From Solibacillus isronensis (lineage in GTDB: Bacteria; Bacillota; Bacilli; Bacillales_A; Planococcaceae), in contig NZ_FVZN01000014.1 in assembly GCF_900168685.1 (NCBI RefSeq), forward strand, positions 62,001 to 126,000: a DNA stretch of 64,000 nucleotides, in the 5' to 3' direction. The notes under the pieces are model-generated. The model saw nothing but the letters and a program-made list of their open reading frames with translations, was not told the DNA's origin and did no database searches. The translations under genes and the position numbers were made by a program. Below, piece after piece: positions 17,120 through 26,324 of this stretch. Each line of letters starts with the position of its first letter. Position 1 is the first letter of the stretch.

Positions 17120-18160
17120 ATGTTTACAGCTATGTTTGGGTCAGTGGAGCAAGGGATCATCTATGCAATTATGGCACTTGGGGTTTATTTAACATTCCGT
17201 GTGCTGGACTTTCCGGATTTAACGGTTGATGGAAGCTTTGTAACGGGGGCAGGTACGGCAGCGATGATGATCGTGCTTGGCTATAACCCGCTCCTTGCAA
17301 CATTGGTCGCAACAGTTGCTGGATTTATTGCTGGATGTATGACAGGAATTTTACACACTAAAGGGAAAATTAATCCGCTGCTTGCAGGGATTTTAATGAT
17401 GATCGCACTCTATTCGATTAATCTTCGAATTATGGGATTAAGTTCAGATACCGGTGTAACACGACCAAATATTCCACTATTAAATTCAGAAACAGTTTTT
17501 TCGACGTTCGGTTCTTTCTGGGAGAATTTAGGCATTGATACAGTAATTACGAACGTACTGAAATCAATGGGCTTGGCTTCTGTTCCAACAACTTGGGGAA
17601 TATTAATTTTAATGGTTGTTGTAACAACTATTATTAAACTAGTAATAGACTGGTTCTTAAAAACAGAAATCGGTCTGGCAATCCGTGCAACAGGTGACAA
17701 TAAACGAATGATCCGCAGCTTTTCGGCAAATACCGATTCATTAGTCATTTTAGGCCTGGGAATTTCAAACGGTATGGTGGCATTATCGGGTGCATTAATT
17801 GCCCAATATACAAAGTTTGCCGATGTCGGATTAGGTATTGGTATGATTGTTGTCGGTTTAGCATCTGTAATTATCGGTGAAGCAATTTTCGGAACAAAGT
17901 CGATTGTTCGTGTCACATTTGCAGTTATTGCCGGGGCAATAATTTACCGAATGATTTACGCATTGGCGTTACGTGTAAAATGGCTGGACTCAGGTGATAT
18001 GAAGTTAATTACGGCGGTTATCGTTATTTTAGCGCTAGTAATCCCGCAAATCGTAGGGAAATATAAAGAGAAAAAGAGAAAAGCAAAACGTTTGGAAGAA
18101 CGACTCGCATTACAGCAGGCTAAAGTAGATATTGAGCAGGGAGGGAAGAGCCTTGCTTAA
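17120..18160 (+). CDS. ABC transporter permease (PF04392-linked system)
   Basis: The 346-residue protein has about eight to nine hydrophobic segments and belongs to the BPD_transp_2 (LivH/RbsC-like) permease class; the start FGSVEQGIIYAIMALGVYLT and FPDLTVDGSF are characteristic of the permeases paired with ABC_sub_bind proteins. The cytoplasmic coupling loop lies near residues 180-200 (EIGLAIRATGDNKRMIRSF). The C-terminus is highly basic. AGGAGATG precedes the ATG. The ATPase gene overlaps its end by 8 nt, so the pair is translationally coupled. Confidence 0.9.
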   Translation: MFTAMFGSVEQGIIYAIMALGVYLTFRVLDFPDLTVDGSFVTGAGTAAMMIVLGYNPLLATLVATVAGFIAGCMTGILHTKGKINPLLAGILMMIALYSINLRIMGLSSDTGVTRPNIPLLNSETVFSTFGSFWENLGIDTVITNVLKSMGLASVPTTWGILILMVVVTTIIKLVIDWFLKTEIGLAIRATGDNKRMIRSFSANTDSLVILGLGISNGMVALSGALIAQYTKFADVGLGIGMIVVGLASVIIGEAIFGTKSIVRVTFAVIAGAIIYRMIYALALRVKWLDSGDMKLITAVIVILALVIPQIVGKYKEKKRKAKRLEERLALQQAKVDIEQGGKSLA

Positions 18161-18947
18161 ATTAGATGGCATTAATAAAGTGTTTAACGAAGGAACACCC
18201 GATGAAAAAATTGCGCTGGACAATATTAACTTGCATTTGGCTCCTGGTGATTTCGTTACAATTATCGGCAGTAACGGTGCCGGAAAATCGACAATGATGA
18301 ATATGATTTCTGGAGCGTTAACACCAGATTTCGGCTCTGTCGAAATTAACGGCAATGATTTAACCCGCTTGCCGGAATATAAGCGTGCTGTCCATATCGG
18401 GCGTGTTTTCCAAGATCCGATGGCAGGAACAGCACCAACGATGACAATTGAAGAAAACTTGGCGATTGCTTATTCACGTAACACGAAGCGTTCATTGCGT
18501 TTCGGAGTTGATAAAAAGCGTCGTGAGTTTTTTAAAACGTCATTGGAAAAACTCCATTTGAATTTGGAAAACCGTTTATCGGCTAAAGTCGGATTATTAT
18601 CAGGCGGGGAACGTCAGGCATTAAGTTTATTAATGGCGACATTTACGAAGCCTTCGATTTTACTGCTTGATGAACATACAGCAGCACTTGATCCATCACG
18701 CGCTGAACTTATTACAAAGCTGACAAAAGAGCTTGTCGAGGAAAGCCGGCTGACGACACTGATGGTCACGCATAATATGCAGCAGGCGCTCGATTTGGGG
18801 AACCGTCTCATTATGATGGATAAAGGGCAAATCATTTTGGAAGTCGGTGAAGACCGTAAACAGGACTTGACGATTCCGGATTTAATGCACGAGTTCGAAC
18901 AAATCCGCGGCGAAAAGATGAATTCAGACCGCGCGTTATTAGGATAA
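18153..18947 (+). CDS. ABC transporter ATP-binding protein (PF04392-linked system)
   Basis: Walker A is GSNGAGKS, the signature is LLSGGERQ, Walker B is ILLLDEH with LDP following, and the switch His is in VTHN. The TTG at 18153 is preferred because GGGAGGG lies about 7 nt upstream and the protein then begins MLKLDGINKVF; an in-frame TTG at 18132 lacks a ribosome site. It energises uptake through the permease whose gene it overlaps. Its transcript ends at a strong terminator shared with ilvA. Confidence 0.9.
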   Translation: MLKLDGINKVFNEGTPDEKIALDNINLHLAPGDFVTIIGSNGAGKSTMMNMISGALTPDFGSVEINGNDLTRLPEYKRAVHIGRVFQDPMAGTAPTMTIEENLAIAYSRNTKRSLRFGVDKKRREFFKTSLEKLHLNLENRLSAKVGLLSGGERQALSLLMATFTKPSILLLDEHTAALDPSRAELITKLTKELVEESRLTTLMVTHNMQQALDLGNRLIMMDKGQIILEVGEDRKQDLTIPDLMHEFEQIRGEKMNSDRALLG

Positions 18948-18972
18948 ATGAGAAGTTCCAGACAGATAAAGC

Positions 18973-19010
18973 AAAAACTCGACTTTCTCTGAGAGAAAAT
19001 CGAGTTTTTT
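18973..19010 (+). terminator. Bidirectional terminator between the ABC transporter and ilvA
   Basis: AAAAACTCGACTTTCTCT pairs with GAGAGAAAATCGAGTTTTTT (one mismatch). A- and T-runs on both sides let it serve both strands. Confidence 0.88.
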
Positions 19011-19029
19011 ATATTTAAATGAATATATT

Positions 19030-20298
19030 TTATACTAGTAACGCAAACAGTGTACTGTCGTTATTTACTTCCTTGTATTCAAAACCGTTTGCGCGCATAC
19101 GCTCAATTAATCCTGCATGGTCTTCGCGGTTTGCAAGCTCAATGCCGACCAATGCTGGACCACTTTCTTTATTGTTCTTCTTCGTATACTCAAATGTTGT
19201 AATATCATCATTCGGCCCAAGCACTTCCGTTAAAAATTGGCGTAATGCTCCTGAACGCTGCGGGAAACTAACGATGAAGTAATGCAGCAGCCCTTCATAA
19301 ATCAGTGAACGCTCTTTAATTTCCTGCATACGTCCAATATCGTTATTTCCTCCAGAAATAATGATGACAACCGATTTTCCGCGAATTTGCTCTGCGTAAA
19401 AGTCGAGTGCTGCAACCGACAATGCTCCAGCAGGCTCTGCAATAATTGCATGCTTATTATAAAGATCTAAAATAGTCGTACATACTTTGCCTTCCGGAAC
19501 GGCGATAATATCATCCAAATAGTGACGGCATACTTCATATGTATCATGCCCAACACATTTAACAGCAGCCCCATCAACGAATTTATCGATCGTATCCAGT
19601 GAAACCACTGCTCCGTTTTGAAAAGCAGATTTCATGCTGGCTGCACCTGCAGGCTCAACACCGATAACTTTACTCGATGGAGATAAGTTTTTGATGTAGG
19701 AAGAGACACCTGACATTAAGCCGCCACCGCCGATACTGCCAAATACATAATCGATCGGTTCTTCGATGTCATTCATAATTTCGACTGCGACTGTACCTTG
19801 GCCAGCCATTACATCTGCATCATCGAATGGATGGATAAAAATGCGGTTCTCCTGCTCACAATAGGCAAGTGCGCTTTCCGCAGAATCATCAAAAGTATCT
19901 CCTGCCAGCACAATTTCCACAAAGCTTCTGCCAAACATCCGTACCTGATCGATCTTTTGTTTCGGTGTCGTTTTCGGCATAAAAATTGTCGCTTTAATTT
20001 CCAGCTTTGCGCACGCATAGGCAACACCTTGTGCATGGTTGCCAGCACTTGCACAGACAACACCTGAAGCACGAGCCTCAGTTTCGATTTTTTTAATTTT
20101 ATAATAGGCACCACGTAATTTAAATGAGCGAACATGCTGCAAATCTTCACGCTTAAAGTAAATTTTTGCCCCATACTTTTCTGATAAATATTCGTTTAAT
20201 TGCAGGGGTGTATGTACAACAACATCTTTTAAAAAATGATGTGCGATTAATACGTTTTCAACTGCAATCGTAGTTGGTTGAGTAACTCCCATTTCCAT
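19030..20298 (-). CDS. ilvA: Threonine dehydratase (biosynthetic type, one ACT-like domain)
   Basis: The 422-residue PLP enzyme deaminates threonine to 2-oxobutyrate, the first step to isoleucine. The PLP lysine is Lys 60 in VRSFKLRGA, with the phosphate loop GSIGGGGLMSG and the ASAGNHAQGVA motif. A single C-terminal ACT-like regulatory domain (from about residue 335, YFIVSFPQRSGALRQF) matches the short Bacillus-type IlvA rather than the two-domain E. coli form. GGAGG stands 5-6 nt before the ATG. It is a single-gene unit. Confidence 0.94.
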   Translation of the reverse strand: MEMGVTQPTTIAVENVLIAHHFLKDVVVHTPLQLNEYLSEKYGAKIYFKREDLQHVRSFKLRGAYYKIKKIETEARASGVVCASAGNHAQGVAYACAKLEIKATIFMPKTTPKQKIDQVRMFGRSFVEIVLAGDTFDDSAESALAYCEQENRIFIHPFDDADVMAGQGTVAVEIMNDIEEPIDYVFGSIGGGGLMSGVSSYIKNLSPSSKVIGVEPAGAASMKSAFQNGAVVSLDTIDKFVDGAAVKCVGHDTYEVCRHYLDDIIAVPEGKVCTTILDLYNKHAIIAEPAGALSVAALDFYAEQIRGKSVVIIISGGNNDIGRMQEIKERSLIYEGLLHYFIVSFPQRSGALRQFLTEVLGPNDDITTFEYTKKNNKESGPALVGIELANREDHAGLIERMRANGFEYKEVNNDSTLFALLV

Positions 20299-20657
20299 GT
20301 AACCTCCGTCATCTGATTAAAGATTATATTATTCTATCATAAATTTATGTCGTAATGGCGTAAAAATTCTGTATATTATGAAAATTCATCAATATGCCAT
20401 AATGAAAGCGGTTTAATAGAGAAAACGTGCATTGATTTAGACAAGATTTCCTTCAAACTGAAACACGCACTATATCTTTTTGAAGTGCATATCAATAAAC
20501 GAAACAGGAAAAGCTTATGTATGAACCAAGTCTTAAGTCACCTCCCAATGTTTATTTGAAAAACAAAGGGGAAAAATAAATTATTGTGGCAGGGCAATTT
20601 TGCGGATAGGAAAAACTTATTGGCAACGTCCAAAATTATATATCAGGAGGAATAGCG
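20299..20657. other. Intergenic region between ilvA and the SDR gene
   Basis: This stretch must hold the divergent promoters of ilvA and the dehydrogenase. A TATAAT-like hexamer stands upstream of ilvA on the minus strand, without a convincing -35. A 20-codon frame at 20517-20579 on the plus strand has no good ribosome site. I see no riboswitch or repeat. Confidence 0.4.
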
Positions 20658-21407
20658 ATGACTAAAACAGCGATTATTACAGGTGGAGGCAGCGGGTTAG
20701 GACAGGCAACTGCAATTCGTATGGCTCAGGAAGGTATTAATATTGTGGTAGTGGATGTCAGTGAAAAAGGCGGAAACGAAACAGTTGAACAAGTAAAAGC
20801 ACATGGCGTAGACGCTATTTTCATTAAAGCGGATGTATCAAAAGCTGAAGAAGTAAAAAACGATGTTGATCAAACAGTGAAGCATTTCGGTTCAATTGAT
20901 TACTTCTTTAACAATGCAGGGATTTCCGGCAGCGGTAAATTCTATTTAGATACTACGATTGAGGAAATCGAACAAATTGTCGGTATCAACTTGCTAGGGG
21001 CACTTTATGGCGTACGCTATGTGGCCGGAGTAATGCTGAAAAACGGTGGCGGTTCCATTGTTAATACTGCATCAAGTGCCGGTGTAATTGGACAGGATTC
21101 CGTTGTTACATATTCGGCAACGAAACACGGAATTGTTGGGTTAACGAGAAGTATGGTAGCAGAATACGCAAAAGACGGGCTGCGTGTTAATGCAATCGCT
21201 CCAGGTCCGACTGAAACACCAATGGTAAAAGCCTTTTATGAAGCAAACCCGCAAATGAAGGAAAATGCTACAGGCGGAATCCCGCAAAAGCGTTTAGGTA
21301 CACCAGAGGAAGTAGCAGAGCTTGTAACCTTCCTGCTAACTTCAAAAGCCGAGTATATTAATGGGGAAGTTATCCGTATCGACGGCGGCTTCACTAGCAC
21401 GAAATAA
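20658..21407 (+). CDS. Short-chain dehydrogenase/reductase (classical SDR)
   Basis: The 249-residue protein carries the NAD(P) motif TGGGSGLG (8-15), the structural NNAG motif and the active site Ser-Tyr-Lys (NTASSAG, then YSATKHG). The acidic residue after beta-2 (VVDVSEKG) suggests NAD preference. The C-terminal LTSKAEYINGEVIRIDGGF is typical. The substrate is not evident. AGGAGG precedes the ATG. It is followed by a terminator shared with the convergent yjiH-type gene. Confidence 0.9.
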   Translation: MTKTAIITGGGSGLGQATAIRMAQEGINIVVVDVSEKGGNETVEQVKAHGVDAIFIKADVSKAEEVKNDVDQTVKHFGSIDYFFNNAGISGSGKFYLDTTIEEIEQIVGINLLGALYGVRYVAGVMLKNGGGSIVNTASSAGVIGQDSVVTYSATKHGIVGLTRSMVAEYAKDGLRVNAIAPGPTETPMVKAFYEANPQMKENATGGIPQKRLGTPEEVAELVTFLLTSKAEYINGEVIRIDGGFTSTK

Positions 21408-21413
21408 ACAATA

Positions 21414-21472
21414 AAAAGGGCTGCACGGAAAGTCAGTAGTAAATCTGACTTTCTGGCAGCCCTTAACTTTTT
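21414..21472. terminator. Bidirectional terminator between the SDR and YjiH-type genes
   Basis: AAAGGGCTGC pairs with GCAGCCCTT, and inside it GAAAGTCAG pairs with CTGACTTTC. T-rich stretches lie at both ends. It sits between the two convergent stops. Confidence 0.87.
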
Positions 21473-21474
21473 AA

Positions 21475-22830
21475 TTAAAATAAAAGATGCGCAATTGCTG
21501 CGATAATTGGAATCGAGATGATTGTACGGATTAAGAAAATGATAAATAAATCCCAGATTTTTAATGGAAGCTTCGTACCTAAAATCAGTCCGCCGACTTC
21601 CGACATGTAGATTAACTGTGTAACCGATACTGTCGCGATGAAGAAGCGTGTCATTTCTGATTCAATGCCGGCACCTAAAACTGAAGGTAACAGCATATCC
21701 GCAAAACCGACAATCATCGTTTGTGCAGCTTCACCGGCTTCAGGAATTTGCAGAAGCGCTAAAATAGGCTCAAATGGCATCCCTAGAATACGGAAGAAAC
21801 TTGTAAACTCTGCTAACACTAATGCAATTGTTGCGAACGCCATAATAATCGGTGTAACCGCAAACCACATTTCCAGTACATTAATAAAACCGTTTTTAAT
21901 CATTTTACCTAAGTTACGGTTAGAATCGGCTTTGTTTAATGCATTGTGTAAACCGAAAGTTACTACATTAAAACCTTCTTTTACATCTTCACGGTTTGTA
22001 GGAGCTTCACGGCCATCAATTAAAGTATCTGCTTTTTGTTTTAACGGATAAATACGAGGCATAATGAATGCTAAAATTAATCCGCAAATAATGACAGAAG
22101 CATAGAACTCGATGAAGTAATCACCAATGCCGATTGTTTCAACTACAACTAAACAGAAAGTAATCGATACGACCGAGAAAGTTGTTGCGATTGTTGCAGC
22201 TTCACGGCCTGTATAATTTTTTTCTTCATATTGTTTGCTTGTAAGCAATACGCCGATTGTGCCATCACCAACCCAAGAAGCGAGACAGTCAATGGCTGAG
22301 CGTCCTGGAATCTTGAATAGGGGACGCATAATTTTCACCATCATTGAACCGAAGAACTCGAGTAAACCGAAGTCTGTTAATAAAGGCAACAATAAACCGG
22401 CAAATAAAAACAGTACAAACATGAAAGTTACAAGACCGGATGCCGGATCAAGTAACACGCCTGTTGTAACGTCACTTGTTAAACTCTCAGGTCCGATTTG
22501 GAACACATACATACTTGCAAATACAACTGCAAATACACGCATAATTGTCCAGAACCAGTTTACACGGAATAATGAATCAACGAGTGTACGTTGCTCTTTA
22601 TTTTGCGGAATAAACTGCATTACGACAGATCCTACCGCCGCAATAATAAATACGATGAATGCAAACCAGTGAATGAATGGCTCCACTTTACCTGCCAAAA
22701 AGTTCGCAAGGATCGCAATCGGTACTTTTATGCCGTCTTCTGTACTAATCGGTGTAATAAATAGAAAGACACCAAGAGCAGAAAGGGCAATAAATAGAAA
22801 CCAAGTATAAGAAGAAAATTTTGTTTTCAT
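21475..22830 (-). CDS. YjiH-family membrane protein with nucleoside-recognition (gate) domains
   Basis: The 451-residue protein has about ten hydrophobic segments. The region FKIPGRSAIDCLASWVGDGTI and the C-terminal FADMLLPSVLGAGIESEMTR fit the Gate-domain/YjiH family. The transported substrate is unknown. It is a single gene with a long AT-rich leader of 280 bp that separates it from bshB2 downstream of the other side. No regulatory site is visible beyond a weak ribosome site. Confidence 0.85.
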   Translation of the reverse strand: MKTKFSSYTWFLFIALSALGVFLFITPISTEDGIKVPIAILANFLAGKVEPFIHWFAFIVFIIAAVGSVVMQFIPQNKEQRTLVDSLFRVNWFWTIMRVFAVVFASMYVFQIGPESLTSDVTTGVLLDPASGLVTFMFVLFLFAGLLLPLLTDFGLLEFFGSMMVKIMRPLFKIPGRSAIDCLASWVGDGTIGVLLTSKQYEEKNYTGREAATIATTFSVVSITFCLVVVETIGIGDYFIEFYASVIICGLILAFIMPRIYPLKQKADTLIDGREAPTNREDVKEGFNVVTFGLHNALNKADSNRNLGKMIKNGFINVLEMWFAVTPIIMAFATIALVLAEFTSFFRILGMPFEPILALLQIPEAGEAAQTMIVGFADMLLPSVLGAGIESEMTRFFIATVSVTQLIYMSEVGGLILGTKLPLKIWDLFIIFLIRTIISIPIIAAIAHLLF

Positions 22831-23052
22831 ATATGATAACCTCTTTGATTGTTAGTTTGAATATTTATACACTATAAAACGTGTTTATTCATTTGTCTAC
22901 TGTTTTACATAAAGATTAATATTTCTGAAAACTATACCGATTAAAAAATGAATATAATTAGGCAGGCGAAAGGTTTAAACGTAATAAACATCATATTTTT
23001 GAAGAAATAAGCTAAAATTGAAACGAATAAAAATACAAGAGATGAATAAGAG

Positions 23053-23094
23053 AAAAAAAGACGCCTGCAAATCCAAAAATATGCAAACGTCCTT
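23053..23094 (-). terminator. Terminator of the yojF-bshB2 unit
   Basis: On the minus strand AAGGACGTTTGC pairs imperfectly with GCAGGCGTCTT and runs into TTTTTT. Confidence 0.7.
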
Positions 23095-23111
23095 GAAATT
23101 ATAAATATACA

Positions 23112-23789
23112 TTAATCATTGAATGTTACAGTATAAAATCTTTCGTGGCTTAACCAGTTATCTAGCGAAACATCACCGGTATCTACTCGTTTTTCTGCGT
23201 CTTGAATCATCCAGGCAGTTTGAGAAGCATGCGCTTTTAAAGCTTTTAACTTATCTGCTTTGACAGACGAGATTTCGATTGTAACATCCGGCTCACCGTT
23301 TTTCTCGACTGTGTCATTCGCAAATGCACAAGCTAAAATACGAGGGCGATACTGTTTATCAATACGGCGTACCGCTTCGACAACAGCACGTCCAGTTGCT
23401 TCATGATCGGGATGCACAGCAAAGCCAGGTAAAAATGTGAAGATTAGCGATGGATTCAGCTCGACAATCAAATCATTAACGAGCTTGACCATTTTTTCAT
23501 CGTCTTCGAATTCAACTGTTTTGTCACGTAAACCCATCATACGCAAATCACCGATACCCATTGCCTCACACGCTTCCATCAGCTCTTTTCGGCGGATTTC
23601 CGGCAATGACTCGCGCGTTGCAAATGGAGGATTTCCTAAGTTACGTCCCATTTCGCCCAATGTTAAACAAGCATATGTAACAGGAACTCCCATGTTGTGG
23701 AATAAGCGTAATGTACCTGCAACTGAAAAGGCTTCATCATCCGGGTGCGGATAAACGACTAAAACGTGACGTTCTTCTTGTAATGTCAT
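23112..23789 (-). CDS. bshB2: Bacillithiol biosynthesis deacetylase BshB2
   Basis: The 225-residue protein is a LmbE/PIG-L zinc deacetylase. Zinc ligands are visible in YPHPDDEAF (near 13-21) and PGFAVHPDHEATG (near 119-131). The enzyme deacetylates GlcNAc-malate in bacillithiol synthesis; the BshB2 subtype is recognised by the partner yojF gene immediately upstream and overall similarity. Redundancy with BshB1 elsewhere is usual. The two genes lie 13 bp apart, so they share a transcript. Confidence 0.92.
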   Translation of the reverse strand: MTLQEERHVLVVYPHPDDEAFSVAGTLRLFHNMGVPVTYACLTLGEMGRNLGNPPFATRESLPEIRRKELMEACEAMGIGDLRMMGLRDKTVEFEDDEKMVKLVNDLIVELNPSLIFTFLPGFAVHPDHEATGRAVVEAVRRIDKQYRPRILACAFANDTVEKNGEPDVTIEISSVKADKLKALKAHASQTAWMIQDAEKRVDTGDVSLDNWLSHERFYTVTFND

Positions 23790-23802
23790 ATAAGCGACCT
23801 CC

Positions 23803-24153
23803 TTAATAGGCGAATGGCGTTTCGCTGATTTCTAATGCAACCGCCAGCTTTCCAGTATTATCTAAACCGGCCATTAGTAATCGGCCCTGATCGTCCAGTT
23901 CAAAATGTGTAATTCCTTGTGCGTAAACCCAGCCATGCGGCATTTTAAGTCCGACACGGTGTGGGGCGTCTCCTACAACTTTTCCTAATTCATAGCGTAT
24001 TTGTACATTGCGGATAAATGCGCCTGCATTAAAAAAGCCTTCATTGTAATGTGTTGCATAAGAGCCGTTTGTAGTTTCTAGATGAATAAAAACGTCTTTG
24101 TTCGCAAAAGAATTAATTAACTCCTGGAGCTCGTTAGTATTTACTTCCTTCAT
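23803..24153 (-). CDS. yojF: YojF family protein (DUF1806)
   Basis: A protein of about 116 residues without known activity that accompanies bshB2 in Bacillales. The longer open frame to 24234 cannot be used, because the probable promoter (-10 at 24195-24190) lies inside it. I choose ATG 24153 (MKEVNTNELQ); a GTG one codon upstream is better placed relative to AAAGGAG. Sequence features include a conserved TNGSYATHYNEGFFNAGAFI block. No membrane segments. Confidence 0.87.
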   Translation of the reverse strand: MKEVNTNELQELINSFANKDVFIHLETTNGSYATHYNEGFFNAGAFIRNVQIRYELGKVVGDAPHRVGLKMPHGWVYAQGITHFELDDQGRLLMAGLDNTGKLAVALEISETPFAY

Positions 24154-24189
24154 CACTCTTATTAACTCCTTTCGAATCTTTCTATTAAT

Positions 24190-24217
24190 AGTATAGTCAA
24201 ATATATTCGACTGTGAA
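24190..24217 (-). promoter_or_regulatory. yojF-bshB2 promoter
   Basis: On the minus strand TTCACA (24217-24212) and TATACT (24195-24190) have a 16-nt spacer, and the -10 carries an upstream TGA. The transcript would start near 24183. Confidence 0.65.
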
Positions 24218-24220
24218 ACG

Positions 24221-24254
24221 AAAAAGTCACACAAGAAATGAGTTCTTGTGTGAC
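24221..24254 (-). terminator. Terminator of pdxK
   Basis: On the minus strand GTCACACAAGAA pairs perfectly (12 bp) with TTCTTGTGTGAC around CTCAT and is followed by TTTTTC. It lies 130 bp past the pdxK stop, just before the yojF promoter. Confidence 0.85.
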
Positions 24255-24270
24255 GCAGCTATATCAAGTA

Positions 24271-24352
24271 CGCCTCAGCGTAATTGCGTCCGGATTCGGC
24301 TTTGCGTTGACGCAAAGAATTCCTTGCCGAATCTGTGACATCCGCCGGAGGC
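24271..24352. repeat. REP-like palindromic element in the pdxK 3' untranslated region
   Basis: Three nested inverted repeats share one axis: an inner CTTTGCGT/ACGCAAAG (24300-24317), a middle GGATTCGGC/GCCGAATCT and an outer GCCTC/GGAGGC with GCG-rich flanks. The block is GC-richer than its surroundings and resembles the short palindromic repeats scattered in Bacillales intergenic regions. A second hairpin AAAACTTCTAC/GTAGAAGTTTT stands at 24353-24376, next to the pdxK stop. Confidence 0.6.
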
Positions 24353-24381
24353 AAAACTTCTACTTGTAGAAGTTTTATGCA

Positions 24382-25230
24382 TTATGCTTTAACATAATTT
24401 GGAATTGTTGTAACAGTAACTTCAGGTGCACCGAAACGTGGTTTTGCCCCGTGCATTACTGGTCCAACATGTTCATTTAAAGCCCATCCGTGTTTAATCG
24501 CCGCTGAAACGAATTCTTTCGCTTCAATAACCGATTCCTCAACAGAAAGACCATTTGCTAAGTTTGCACAAATACTCGCTGCAAAAGTACAGCCTGCCCC
24601 ATGATTATAAGTAGAAGAAACTTTTTCTGTTTCTAATAATTTAAATTCTACTCCATTATAGAACAAATCAACGGCTTTATCATGTACTAAGGCTTTTCCA
24701 CCTTTAATTACAACATTTTTTGCGCCAAGCTCATAAATTTTCACAGCGGCAGCTTGCATTTGCTCGATTGTTTTCGGCGTTGTTGTGCCTGCCAGCTGTC
24801 CTGCTTCGAAAAGGTTAGGTGTGACAACTGTTGCATAGGGTAATAAATATTTAATCATTGCTGTCGTGTTGCCAGGGTTTAGTACTTCATCTTCGCCTTT
24901 GCAGACCATTACAGGATCAATGACAATTTTATCTGTGCCGGAAGCTTGAATCGCTTTTGAGGCCATTTGAATAATTTCTTCAGTTGAAAGCATACCTGTT
25001 TTAATGGCATCGACACCTGTTGAAAGGGCTGTATCGATTTGCTTTTGTAGTAATTCTGTCGGTAGTGGTGTGACTGAGTGGCTCCAAGTTTTCGGATCCA
25101 TTGTCACAACAACTGTCAATGCGACCATTCCGTATGTGCCATGTTCCTGGAAAGCTTTTAAATCGGCCTGCATTCCTGCTCCTGCAGAAGTATCAGAACC
25201 GGCAATTGTTAAAGTTTTTTTAAGTGTCAT
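24382..25230 (-). CDS. pdxK: Pyridoxine/pyridoxal kinase of the ThiD-like family
   Basis: The 282-residue ribokinase-fold protein resembles Bacillus PdxK, a ThiD relative that phosphorylates pyridoxal and hydroxymethylpyrimidine. Visible features are AGSDTSAGAGMQADLK (substrate site), VTMDPKTWSHSV, KTGMLSTEEII, VIDPVMVCKGEDEVL and the anion-hole motif HGAGCTFAA with the catalytic Cys. It carries a C-terminal extension of about 10 residues (VTVTTIPNYVKA). A true ThiD role is the alternative. AAGGAGAT precedes the ATG. It is transcribed alone. Confidence 0.87.
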   Translation of the reverse strand: MTLKKTLTIAGSDTSAGAGMQADLKAFQEHGTYGMVALTVVVTMDPKTWSHSVTPLPTELLQKQIDTALSTGVDAIKTGMLSTEEIIQMASKAIQASGTDKIVIDPVMVCKGEDEVLNPGNTTAMIKYLLPYATVVTPNLFEAGQLAGTTTPKTIEQMQAAAVKIYELGAKNVVIKGGKALVHDKAVDLFYNGVEFKLLETEKVSSTYNHGAGCTFAASICANLANGLSVEESVIEAKEFVSAAIKHGWALNEHVGPVMHGAKPRFGAPEVTVTTIPNYVKA

Positions 25231-25392
25231 ATAGCATATCTCCTTAAAGTGAAAATTCGAATTATAATTAGGTTAAGTATAACGCTTGGCTGACTATATA
25301 AAAATAGTCAGAAAACGAAAAATCTATAATGCCAGAAAAATCACTTGAACTTCTGCAGCAAATTCAATAGCGTTTAAAATGAGGTGGAAATT

Positions 25393-26076
25393 ATGATGGA
25401 ACAGTTGACGAATAGTTGGAAAGATTTATTGGCCCAAGAAGCAGAGCAACCGTATTATAAACTTCTTGAGACATTTTTAGAGAGACAATACATGGAAGAA
25501 ACAGTTTATCCGAAGAAGGAGAATATTTTCAATGCTCTCCGGTTAACAGATTACGATCATGTAAAAGTAGTCATATTAGGACAAGATCCGTATCATGGTC
25601 CGAATCAGGCACATGGCTTAAGTTTTTCAGTTGAAAAAGGGCAAAAATTGCCGCCGAGTCTAAAAAATATGATGAAGGAACTGCAGCAGGACATTGGCTG
25701 CGAAATCCCGGAGCATGGGGACTTAACGTCGTGGGCAAAGCAGGGTGTATTATTATTAAACACTGTTTTAACTGTACAGGCAGGTAAAGCCAATTCCCAT
25801 AAAGGCCAAGGTTGGGAACAATTTACGAATGCTATTATTGAACATCTCGCAAAACGTGAACAGCCAATTGTATTTTTATTATGGGGAAAACCAGCGCAAA
25901 GTAAACGGATTTTAATTGAACGAATTTCAAGTAACCATATTATTTTGCAATCACCACATCCGAGTCCGTTAAGCGCACACCGCGGCTTTTTCGGAAGCAA
26001 ACCATATTCAAAAGCAAATGAAGCACTCCTGTCGTTAGGGCAACAGCCAATTGACTGGTGCTTAGCGAAGAAATAG
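25393..26076 (+). CDS. ung: Uracil-DNA glycosylase (family 1)
   Basis: The enzyme removes uracil from DNA. The water-activating motif GQDPYHG (Asp 65 with this start) and the C-terminal [14 protein letters not shown] loop, which carries the catalytic His, are intact; the uracil-specificity Asn is in LLLNTVLTV. Length (227 residues) matches Bacillus Ung. I use the ATG at 25393 because GAGGTGG forms the ribosome site; the GTG at 25384 lies within it. It heads the conserved ung-ywdI-ywdK group. Confidence 0.95.
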   Translation: MMEQLTNSWKDLLAQEAEQPYYKLLETFLERQYMEETVYPKKENIFNALRLTDYDHVKVVILGQDPYHGPNQAHGLSFSVEKGQKLPPSLKNMMKELQQDIGCEIPEHGDLTSWAKQGVLLLNTVLTVQAGKANSHKGQGWEQFTNAIIEHLAKREQPIVFLLWGKPAQSKRILIERISSNHIILQSPHPSPLSAHRGFFGSKPYSKANEALLSLGQQPIDWCLAKK

Positions 26077-26141
26077 GGAAACAAGCTAAACTTTTGCCTA
26101 AAAGCATGGTAAAGTATTGATAGAAAGAGAGGGAACGGCAA

Positions 26142-26324
26142 ATGAAAGTAGATTGCTTTAAATGCCAGCATTTTCGTGTGACATGGGATCAGTTTAATCC
26201 GCGCGGTTGCACAGCATATGGCTTTAAAACGAAGCAGCTGCCATCTCTCGTAGTAAAACAGTCTTCGGGAATGGACTGCTTAAAATTTGTACCGAAAAAT
26301 AGAGAAGGTGGGCAAAAGCGATGA
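26142..26324 (+). CDS. Small cysteine-rich protein, ung-linked
   Basis: The 60-residue product has two pairs of cysteines (CFKCQHF near the start, GCTAYGF and DCLKFVP later), which suggests a small metal-binding fold. It stands between ung and ywdI, overlaps ywdI by 4 nt (ATGA) and has a GAGAGGG ribosome site. The family is a conserved Bacillales hypothetical; its function is unknown. Confidence 0.8.
   Translation: MKVDCFKCQHFRVTWDQFNPRGCTAYGFKTKQLPSLVVKQSSGMDCLKFVPKNREGGQKR

Noticed and set aside
20517-20579. 20-codon frame upstream of the SDR gene
   Set aside because: Only a poor ribosome site and no recognisable features.
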